DNA of 17,921 nucleotides from CAYOZL01 sp964408435 (GTDB taxonomy: Bacteria > Bdellovibrionota_C > UBA2361 > SZUA-149 > CAYOZL01): assembly GCA_964408435.1 (NCBI GenBank), contig CAYOZL010000049.1, positions 1 to 17,921 on the forward strand, given 5' to 3'. The position numbers and the translations under genes are program-made. Below are positions 1 to 5,864 of this stretch, piece after piece. How positions within the stretch are numbered: position 1 is the stretch's first letter; every line of letters begins with the position of its first letter. The notes beneath the pieces were generated by a model. It was not told the DNA's origin. It did not search any database and saw only the letters and a list, made by a program, of their open reading frames with translations.

Positions 1-48
1 TAACATATATATTATATAGATCTTACCATGAGACTATCGAAAGTGACT

Positions 49-77
49 ATGATATTGCCCTGTTAAAATTAATTCAA
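49..77 (-). promoter_or_regulatory. Leftward sigma70-like promoter candidate with GGCAA next to the -10
   Basis: On the minus strand, TTGAAT (plus-strand 72-77) and TATCAT (49-54) are separated by exactly 17 bases. The spacer ends in GGGCAA directly before the -10, and TAGTCA follows at the expected start-site region. The same arrangement (TTG, 17 bases, a spacer ending in GGCAA, TATxxT, then a TAG-containing stretch) occurs in the hemH-SDR and ruvX-mltG spacers. It would drive a gene left of the window. The assignment rests on motif and spacing alone. Confidence 0.4.
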
Positions 78-101
78 TTATTACAAGATTTTAGAATATT
101 G

Positions 102-186
102 AGATTTACATAGTCAGCTTAGGTAGAGTGAGTATGTAAATAATTTTCTAAGTTATTTTTTAACAATTTTTTAGATTACATAGTCA
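102..186. repeat. Short direct repeat AGATT(T)ACATAGTCA, two copies, with an inverted half-copy at 42-51
   Basis: The copies at 102-116 and 173-186 differ by a single T and start 71 bases apart. The CATAGTCA portion is also present inverted at 42-51. Three related sites within about 150 bases suggest binding sites for a DNA-binding protein or remnants of a repeat. The family is unidentified. Confidence 0.45.
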
Positions 187-268
187 CTATGGGCAATTAA
201 GTGAGAAAGAGATATTTGTTTGTATTTTAGTGGGCTTAAATATTTATTTTTTAATCAGGATGAGTAAT

Positions 269-1648
269 CTAAACTTTAGGCTCTGAAATTACTTTTACTT
301 GAGTAATCTCTCTAAGCCCTAAGATCCCATGTTCTCTTCCCATGCCAGATTTTTTATACCCACCAAAAGGATTTGAATGGTGCCAGTGGCTAGTTTGGTT
401 TATTTCAACTGTGCCAGCTTCTAGTTTAGAAGCAACTCTTTTTGCTCTTTCTAAATTTTTTGAAAAAACCACTGCTCCTAAACCATATTCAGTGCAATTT
501 GCTATTTCAATTGCTTCTTCTTCTGTTTTAAAGGGGATAACAGAGAGTGAAGGGCCAAAGACTTCTTCTTTCCAAATTCTCATATTAGTATTTAGATTAG
601 TAATAATAGTAGGCTCAAAATAAGCACCATTTAATTTATTAGAGGGTTTACCGCCTGTAATAATTTTAGCGCCTTTATCTACAGCATCATTAATTTGAGA
701 TTCAATTAACTCAAGCTGTCTTTTAGCACTTAGTGGCCCAATATCCGTATTTTCTAAATCATTAGAGTTAAAATTTTTATTTTCTAAGAATACTTTTAGC
801 TTTTCTAGGGTTTCATCAAATATAGATTCATGAACTAAGAGTCTTTTAAGAGCATCGCAACTTTGACCACAGTTACCAAAGCGCTTAAAAAATATTTTAT
901 CCAAATATTCACTTATATCAATATCTTCAAAAACAATAGTCGCATTTGAGCCACCTAGTTCTAAAATTGATTTTACAAACTTCTTACCTGCTTTTTCAAA
1001 AATATTTTGTCCTGCTACCGTGCTTCCAGTAAACCAAATTAAATCAACTTGTTGATCTAATAGAAATTTCCCCTCTTCTCTATCTCCGTATATCTGTGTG
1101 AAAATATCAGCTGGTAAGTTAGCTTCTTTAAAAGCTTGATCAAGTATTTTTCCAGTTAGGGGACATTCTTCTGAGTGTTTAAACACCACTGTGTTACCAA
1201 CGAGTAAGTTAGGAACAATTCCCCATAAAGCCATTTGAAAAGGGTGATTCCAAGGAGCAATTACTGCTGTTACTCCGTAAGGTTCATAATAGATTTTGTG
1301 AATACTAGATTTGTCTTCATGAGTTTTTTCAGGAAGTAGTGCTTTGTTAGAGTTTTCTAAATACCAAGAAAAAAGCTCCATTCCTTTTTCAAATCTAAAT
1401 TTTGCATCTTTTAGAGTTTTACCTACTTCATTTGAAACAGTTTGCTGGATTTTTTCAGATTGATTTTCAAAAGCTTTATATAGTCTTAAGAGATGATTTT
1501 TCCGTTCTTCAAGACTTAACTTTGACCAAGTTAAAGTGGCTTTTTTTGCTAATTTTACTGCATTGCTTATTTCTTCTTCAGTGCTTGCAGTAACTTCACC
1601 TAGTTTTTCATATCCTTTGCCAGGATTAGTAGAGATAATCGTCTTCAT
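269..1648 (-). CDS. NAD(P)-dependent aldehyde dehydrogenase (succinate-semialdehyde dehydrogenase-like)
   Basis: This 459-residue protein is a full-length member of the aldehyde dehydrogenase superfamily, cytosolic enzymes that oxidise aldehydes to carboxylic acids with NAD(P)+. Catalytic elements are in the expected order: N134 in PWNHP, K157 in VFKHSE, the nucleotide-binding FTGSTVAG at 206-213, general-base E230 in LELGG, and nucleophile C264 in GNCGQSC. The C-terminal EEVFGPSLSV (361-370) and NPFGGYKKSGMGRE (426-439) are also typical. The overall pattern resembles the succinate-semialdehyde dehydrogenase branch, but substrate cannot be fixed from sequence. The ATG at 1648 begins a normal N-terminus; upstream is AT-rich with no strong SD. 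It stands alone, divergent from hemH across 92 bases, with repeat-rich DNA downstream. Confidence 0.93.
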   Translation of the reverse strand: MKTIISTNPGKGYEKLGEVTASTEEEISNAVKLAKKATLTWSKLSLEERKNHLLRLYKAFENQSEKIQQTVSNEVGKTLKDAKFRFEKGMELFSWYLENSNKALLPEKTHEDKSSIHKIYYEPYGVTAVIAPWNHPFQMALWGIVPNLLVGNTVVFKHSEECPLTGKILDQAFKEANLPADIFTQIYGDREEGKFLLDQQVDLIWFTGSTVAGQNIFEKAGKKFVKSILELGGSNATIVFEDIDISEYLDKIFFKRFGNCGQSCDALKRLLVHESIFDETLEKLKVFLENKNFNSNDLENTDIGPLSAKRQLELIESQINDAVDKGAKIITGGKPSNKLNGAYFEPTIITNLNTNMRIWKEEVFGPSLSVIPFKTEEEAIEIANCTEYGLGAVVFSKNLERAKRVASKLEAGTVEINQTSHWHHSNPFGGYKKSGMGREHGILGLREITQVKVISEPKV

Positions 1649-1740
1649 TTTTTTAGTGAGAAAAGTGTAAATTTATAAATATTGTAGTAAATTATCATAA
1701 AGACATAGACATTGAAACGCACATTGGAATTAGAGCTTAA

Positions 1741-2826
1741 ATGAAAGACAATATTTTTATAGGACAAGAAGATTTTAATTTGGACAGAAAACCAAAAATT
1801 GGAGTCTTGCTTACAAATCTTGGCACGCCTGATGCGCCAACAAAAAAAGCACTAAAAGTTTACTTAAGAGAATTTCTTTCTGATCCAAGAGTAATAGAAC
1901 TACCTAAGTGGAAATGGCAACCGATATTAAAAGGAATTATTCTAAATACTAGGCCGAAAAAAGTAGCAGAAGCTTATGAAAGTATTTGGACAGATGAAGG
2001 TTCTCCTTTATTAGTCATTACTAATAATCAGGCGAAATTACTTAAGGAAAATCTAGACGATATAGAAGTTGCAGTAGGAATGCGTTACGGAAATCCTTCA
2101 ATAGCATCAGGTCTTAGAGAGTTAAGAGATGCAGGAGTGGAAAAGATTTTACTGTTACCGATGTATGGGCAGTACGCATCCGCAACAGCTGGCTCTACAT
2201 TTGATGCAGTAGCTGACGAGTTAAAAACTTGGCGTTGGGTGCCAGATTTAAGAACAGTGATGCAATTTCATGACGAAGATTTTTATATTAATTCTCTAGC
2301 GGAAAATGTAAAAAAACATTGGAAGAAAAACGGAAAGGCAGAAGTTTTTTTAATGTCTTTTCACGGAATTCCTAGAAGGTATTTTTTAGGAGGAGATCCT
2401 TATTTTTGTCATTGTCAAAAAACTGCAAGATTATTAGCTGAGAAATTAGGAATTACTGATTATGTTGTTTCTTTTCAGTCTCTTTTTGGAAAAGAAGAAT
2501 GGATTAAGCCTTATACTGAACAAGCCTTAAAGTCTTTAGCTAAATCAGGAGTTAAATCAGTCGATGTTATCTGTCCCGGTTTTCTAGCAGACTGTCTAGA
2601 GACAATAGAAGAAATAGAAGAGGAAAATAAAGAATATTTTCTAGAAGCAGGTGGAGAAAAATTTTCATATATACCAGCTTTAAACGATGATAAGTATTTT
2701 ATCCTAGGTCTTTCTCACTTTGTTAAAGAGCAGTTAAAAGGATGGGAATTTAAGCAAAGAAAATCTCAGGAATACTGTGAACATGCACGTTTTAAACAAG
2801 GCGGTGATATAGTTGACTTAGTTTAA
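1741..2826 (+). CDS. hemH: Ferrochelatase
   Basis: Ferrochelatase inserts Fe2+ into protoporphyrin IX, the last step of protoheme synthesis. The 361-residue protein starts with the family pattern VLLTNLGTPDAPT (residues 22-34). It carries SFHGIPRR with metal-binding H208, the GDPYFCHCQKTARLLAEKL stretch (218-236) seen in proteobacterial enzymes, FQSLFGKEEWIKPYT (245-259) and the CLETIEEI motif with acidic E287. It is somewhat longer than the roughly 320 aa of enteric HemH, with a short N-terminal extension and a polar C-terminal tail after about residue 336. The final residues IVDLV are encoded by one arm of a 15-bp inverted repeat whose other arm is in the downstream spacer. The start ATG follows a weak AGAG. 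It diverges from the aldehyde dehydrogenase gene. Confidence 0.97.
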   Translation: MKDNIFIGQEDFNLDRKPKIGVLLTNLGTPDAPTKKALKVYLREFLSDPRVIELPKWKWQPILKGIILNTRPKKVAEAYESIWTDEGSPLLVITNNQAKLLKENLDDIEVAVGMRYGNPSIASGLRELRDAGVEKILLLPMYGQYASATAGSTFDAVADELKTWRWVPDLRTVMQFHDEDFYINSLAENVKKHWKKNGKAEVFLMSFHGIPRRYFLGGDPYFCHCQKTARLLAEKLGITDYVVSFQSLFGKEEWIKPYTEQALKSLAKSGVKSVDVICPGFLADCLETIEEIEEENKEYFLEAGGEKFSYIPALNDDKYFILGLSHFVKEQLKGWEFKQRKSQEYCEHARFKQGGDIVDLV

Positions 2827-2883
2827 TTTTCAGTTAGCTAGCTTCGCTTAATTTTACTAAAAATCAATCTAAGTCAACTATAT
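2807..2883 (+). repeat. Perfect 15-bp inverted repeat joining the hemH 3' end to the downstream spacer
   Basis: ATATAGTTGACTTAG (2807-2821) lies inside the last hemH codons and is perfectly complementary to CTAAGTCAACTATAT (2869-2883). The loop of 47 bases contains the stop codon. A TTGTTTTT stretch begins two bases after the second arm (2885-2892), so the hairpin might act as a terminator or 3'-stabilising structure for hemH mRNA, but the stem is AT-rich and the loop long. The right arm is also the left edge of the repeated element described next. Confidence 0.6.
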
Positions 2884-2953
2884 ATTGTTTTTCACTGCGT
2901 TCGGCAATATACTAGTCAAGATTTAAACGTAAAACTAAATCATGACTAGTATA
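2869..2953 (+). repeat. Intergenic repeated element, copy 1 (hemH-SDR spacer)
   Basis: This spacer aligns with the ruvX-mltG spacer (minus strand, 14742 to 14676). They share CTAAGT at the left edge, CAACTATA, a TATATTG...CAATATA dyad (2881-2887 and 2905-2911), an identical 16-mer TTCGGCAATATACTAG (2900-2915), and a terminal dyad. Here the terminal dyad is 11 bp: TATACTAGTCA (2908-2918) against TGACTAGTATA (2943-2953). Neighbouring dyads overlap by three or four bases, so the hairpins compete. Both copies lie immediately 3' of one gene and 5' of the next, in the same orientation relative to transcription. Confidence 0.65.
2885..2913 (+). promoter_or_regulatory. Promoter candidate within repeated element, copy 1
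   Basis: TTGTTT (2885-2890) and TATACT (2908-2913) are separated by exactly 17 bases. The -10 matches five of six consensus positions, while the -35 keeps only the TTG and little else. Transcription would start near 2920, giving a leader of about 54 bases before the SDR gene. The TATATTG/CAATATA dyad overlaps both hexamers, the usual place for an operator. The same spacing is kept in copy 2 although the spacer sequence differs. Confidence 0.45.
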
Positions 2954-2973
2954 AATAAAAGGAAGAAAGCATT

Positions 2974-4347
2974 TTGTATAAAGTAGCTGTTGCAGGCTCA
3001 AGTGGCTTTGTTGGAAGCGCTTTGCTTCCTAAGTTAGCTAAAGAGTATTCAGTTGTTGCTCTTACAAGAGGAGACATTCCTGATCAAAAAAATATAAGTT
3101 GGGTTAAATGTGATTTATTCTCTCTTTTAGAAACTGAAAAAGCATTAGAAGGAGTAGACTTTGCTATATACTTGGTGCACTCAATGTTACCCTCTGCTCA
3201 ATTAACACAAGGTAAATTTCAAGATTTAGACTTATTAGTAGCAGATAATTTTGCTAGAGCTGCTGAAAAAAATAAAATTAAACAAATTATATATGTAGGA
3301 GGAATTATTCCTTCTAATCAGAGTTTATCTGCACATTTAAAAAGCAGAAAAGAAGTAGAAGATGCGCTAGCTTTTGGAAAAGCAGAGTTAACCACACTAC
3401 GTGCTGCAATGATTACTGGAGCAAATGGCTCTTCTTTAAATATAGTAATTCGTTTAGTTCACAATTTGTCAATTATGGTTTGTCCTTCATGGACATCTAA
3501 GAGCAGTCGGCCTGTGGATTTAGAAGATGTGGTTGATTCAATAGTCCATTTAGTTGGAAAACAAGAGCATTTTTCAAAAACATATGACTTAGCTGGAGCA
3601 GATGAGGTTACTTACCGAGAAATGATGTTAGAAGTAGCTAAGCAAACAGGTCGAAAACTAAAAATATTTTCACTTCCTTTTTCTACTCCTGGTCTTTCAA
3701 GAATATGGGTTTCTTTAATAACAGGAGCTCCAAAAAATTTAATAGCACCATTAATTTCTAGCTTAAAAAATGAGATGTTGCCTGATGAAAAAATGATTTT
3801 GAAAATACCGGGTAAGAAATTTATAGGATTTTCTGCTTCCTTGAAAAAAGCTCTTTCAGTTAGTTATAAACTAAAACCAAGAGCATTCACATTACCAGAG
3901 AGTGAAAAAAGAAAAAAAACAGTACGTTCCGTTCAAAGAGTTTTCTTGCCTAAATATTTAACGGCAAGGCAAGCATCTGAAAAATATGTAAATTGGTTAC
4001 CTCTTTTTCTTAAACCTTTTTTAAAAGTAGAATTAACAGGGGATGATTGTAGTTTTAATCTTCCATTTTTTAATTTGAAATTATTAGTACTTAGAAAATC
4101 AGAACAAAGAAGTAGCGAGAATAGACAGCTGTATTATATCATTAGTGGTTTATTGGTAAAACCTAGAACAAGAGGCAGGATAGAGTTTAGAACAACTTAT
4201 GATAATAAAAGTTTAATAATTGCTATCCACGACTATAAACCAACTCTTCCTTGGTATGTTTACCGTTTTACTCAGGCAATTTTGCATCTATGGGTGATGA
4301 AAAATTTTGACTCTTATTTAAGAGATTCTGACTTCCAAAATTCTTAG
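2974..4347 (+). CDS. NAD(P)-binding SDR-family protein with DUF2867-like C-terminal domain
   Basis: This 457-residue protein is an atypical/extended short-chain dehydrogenase-like protein. The Rossmann glycine motif AGSSGFVG is at residues 7-14, followed by the characteristic YLVHSM at 66-71, IIYVGGI (105-111) and a mid-domain resembling NmrA/epimerase proteins. No canonical YxxxK pair is obvious, so catalysis is uncertain. Residues about 320-450 look like the DUF2867 domain often fused to this group: RGRIEFR (400-406), IAIHDYKPTLPWYVYRFTQA (416-435), and WVMKNF. Substrate is unknown. The start is TTG at 2974, preceded by an AGGA SD at 2960-2963 with good spacing and no in-frame ATG nearby. 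The promoter candidate at 2885-2913 may drive it. Its 3' end overlaps the convergent gene by 80 bases. Confidence 0.8.
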   Translation: MYKVAVAGSSGFVGSALLPKLAKEYSVVALTRGDIPDQKNISWVKCDLFSLLETEKALEGVDFAIYLVHSMLPSAQLTQGKFQDLDLLVADNFARAAEKNKIKQIIYVGGIIPSNQSLSAHLKSRKEVEDALAFGKAELTTLRAAMITGANGSSLNIVIRLVHNLSIMVCPSWTSKSSRPVDLEDVVDSIVHLVGKQEHFSKTYDLAGADEVTYREMMLEVAKQTGRKLKIFSLPFSTPGLSRIWVSLITGAPKNLIAPLISSLKNEMLPDEKMILKIPGKKFIGFSASLKKALSVSYKLKPRAFTLPESEKRKKTVRSVQRVFLPKYLTARQASEKYVNWLPLFLKPFLKVELTGDDCSFNLPFFNLKLLVLRKSEQRSSENRQLYYIISGLLVKPRTRGRIEFRTTYDNKSLIIAIHDYKPTLPWYVYRFTQAILHLWVMKNFDSYLRDSDFQNS

Positions 4348-4906
4348 CTGCAGAGTTTTTAATATTAGAGCTTTTTATTTCAAATTTTCTAGTTAATGAA
4401 TCGTCTTCGTATGCACTTTTCTTTGAAGGCTTTTTTATTAGTCTATTTCTTGGTGATAATCGACTAGGAATAATAACATTGTTATTTTGAATAACTACAG
4501 TTGTTTTATTACTGTCTTCTTTTTCAGATTTTTTACTTAGCTCTTCTTCTTTTAGCTCTGTGATTCTTTCTTGGCTAATTATTTCTTTTAGCTCTTTATT
4601 TGCTGATTTAACTTTTTTATCGCAGTCAGTAAGAGAATCGTTTTTACACTCTTGCTCAATCAGTTCAATGTTGTAGTTGATGTCGTGATTTCTTTTAGCT
4701 TTGATATTAAGCATGCGTAAGTCATGAAGAAGCGATTCTTTTTTTGAATTATCTACATAATTTAATTTTGTTTTTTTAGTAGCTACAGTTGTTTTTTTCC
4801 CGATCTCATCGCACGGCTTGTTTGTCATAATACCATTGCAATTTTGAAAGCTATTTTGAGCAAATGCATTGAAACTAATTAGAATAAAAATTATATATTT
4901 GAGCAT
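4268..4906 (-). CDS. Predicted secreted/periplasmic protein, unrecognised
   Basis: This 212-residue protein begins with a clear Sec signal peptide: a positively charged start, a hydrophobic core to about residue 12, and the likely cleavage site NAFA/Q after residue 16. The mature start contains NCNGIMTNKPCDE (C23, C32), faintly like the N-terminal motif of small DUF4124-type envelope proteins, and a second cysteine pair at C87 and C95, so two disulfides are possible. The remainder is charged and rich in K, S, N and E, probably helical or disordered. It is the last gene of the minus-strand run. It has its own promoter candidate only 7 bases upstream of the ATG. The 3' end runs 80 bases into the convergent SDR gene. 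I assign no function. Confidence 0.6.
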   Translation of the reverse strand: MLKYIIFILISFNAFAQNSFQNCNGIMTNKPCDEIGKKTTVATKKTKLNYVDNSKKESLLHDLRMLNIKAKRNHDINYNIELIEQECKNDSLTDCDKKVKSANKELKEIISQERITELKEEELSKKSEKEDSNKTTVVIQNNNVIIPSRLSPRNRLIKKPSKKSAYEDDSLTRKFEIKSSNIKNSAAKNFGSQNLLNKSQNFSSPIDAKLPE

Positions 4907-4913
4907 GCCATAA

Positions 4914-4941
4914 TTTATACGAATAAAAGCATTTATGACAA
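4914..4941 (-). promoter_or_regulatory. Strong sigma70-like promoter candidate, possibly leaderless
   Basis: On the minus strand, TTGTCA (plus-strand 4936-4941, five of six consensus bases) and TATAAA (4914-4919, five of six) are 16 bases apart. The -10 ends only 7 bases before the ATG at 4906. Transcription would therefore begin at or next to the start codon, giving a leaderless or nearly leaderless mRNA for the 212-aa gene. This fits the absence of an SD sequence there. Confidence 0.5.
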
Positions 4942-4960
4942 CTGTGTATTTTTTTCTTGG

Positions 4961-5794
4961 CTATTTTGCGAGTAATGCTACTTGCATTGCTTGGTGAAAA
5001 GTTCTTTTTCTCATTAGGCTTTTAATTGTCTTATTAACAGAGCCTTGCCACTTTTCTCTTGGTAATTCAGAAGCTTTGTTTTCAAAGTTTACATCACTAA
5101 TGCTATCTCTTTGAATAACAAGAGGGCCAAAAGCAATATTAAAGCTATTTTTTAAACTAATTTTTCCATTAAGTTCTATCTGGTCAAGAGTATCTGTAAG
5201 TAATTCTAATCTTTTTACCAAAGCATCATTGAGAGTTTTTAGATATAGAAAATTTTGAATATCATTTCTAGTATTCTTATGCATTCTGTTAGTAAAAGCA
5301 TGATCTATGTTTTTAATAGTAGCTTGAGTTTGGTCTACTAACTTAATTATTGAGTCTTTAGTTTTGTGTAATTCCTCAATTGGATTTTCTTTGAATATTT
5401 CTATTGCAGGTCTTATCCCTTCTACTACTTTTTCTTCTTTAACTGTTGTCTCTTGTGGCATTTTAACTTGAGTGTAGACTTTAGTATTTTGCTTGCCAAG
5501 TGCAACAAATTTTTGATCGGAGTAATGCTTCTTTCTTTTTCTAGCAATTTCTTCTTTTGCTAGTGTGCTTTTTATCGATGTCTTTTTATTGTTAGATATT
5601 GAAGTTTGCTCATCTTGTTTCATAATAAATGAAAGAAAGAGGTAAAAAGATGTGAAAACAAAAGTTAGCAATAGTATTGTAGCAATTGAAGCTATAATTG
5701 TTAGTTTAAATAAGAAACCTAATATAGAGCCACCTATTGTAGATAGGGCTAAGATGTAGCCGATTTCAAATATATTTTTGTTTAGTATGTTCAC
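4961..5794 (-). CDS. Inner-membrane protein with two N-terminal TM helices, unrecognised
   Basis: This 277-residue protein has two hydrophobic segments, about 11-29 and 33-57, joined by a short turn. A basic stretch (KEEIARKRKKH, 80-90) follows, then a long hydrophilic, mostly helical domain (about 135-277) likely to be cytoplasmic. No enzymatic motif or known domain is evident. The start is GTG at 5794, with AGG five bases upstream. It lies 70 bases downstream of the tandem-VWA gene on the same strand, so it may be co-transcribed with the MoxR/VWA cluster, perhaps as an accessory membrane partner (inference from position and topology only). Confidence 0.65.
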   Translation of the reverse strand: MNILNKNIFEIGYILALSTIGGSILGFLFKLTIIASIATILLLTFVFTSFYLFLSFIMKQDEQTSISNNKKTSIKSTLAKEEIARKRKKHYSDQKFVALGKQNTKVYTQVKMPQETTVKEEKVVEGIRPAIEIFKENPIEELHKTKDSIIKLVDQTQATIKNIDHAFTNRMHKNTRNDIQNFLYLKTLNDALVKRLELLTDTLDQIELNGKISLKNSFNIAFGPLVIQRDSISDVNFENKASELPREKWQGSVNKTIKSLMRKRTFHQAMQVALLAK

Positions 5795-5864
5795 ATATAC
5801 CTATCTGCTTTTCACATAGAAATCATTCAAAACAGAGCTAAGTAGCTATATATGTTGGTTATTT

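Larger units (their letters stand above)
1..268. other. Non-coding, repeat-rich region downstream of the aldehyde dehydrogenase gene
   Basis: No reading frame of useful length is visible on either strand. The stretch is very AT-rich. It holds a direct repeat (AGATTTACATAGTCA at 102-116 and AGATTACATAGTCA at 173-186), an inverted copy of part of it (AGTGACTATG at 42-51 against CATAGTCACT at 179-188), and a second inverted pair (ATTGCCC 54-60 against GGGCAAT 191-197). A leftward promoter candidate lies at 49-77 and is listed separately. The region follows the stop codon of the minus-strand aldehyde dehydrogenase, so it is the spacer between that gene and whatever lies left of the window. No GC-rich terminator hairpin with a T-run is visible. 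Confidence 0.6.

Noticed and set aside
342..623. Plus-strand open frame of 93 residues opposite the aldehyde dehydrogenase gene
   Set aside because: It is antisense to conserved catalytic-domain sequence, shows no recognisable protein features and has no SD.
1649..1740. Divergent promoters for the aldehyde dehydrogenase gene and hemH
   Set aside because: Several TATAAA/TACAAT-like stretches occur, but none has a convincing -35 at 16-18 bases, so I did not annotate one.
5838..5857. Possible fragment of the repeated element, CTAAGTAGCTATATATGTTG, on the plus strand before the 277-aa gene
   Set aside because: It resembles the left edge of copy 2 with a gap, but it lacks the GGCAATATACTAG core and points against the flanking genes. 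In DNA this AT-rich it may be chance.
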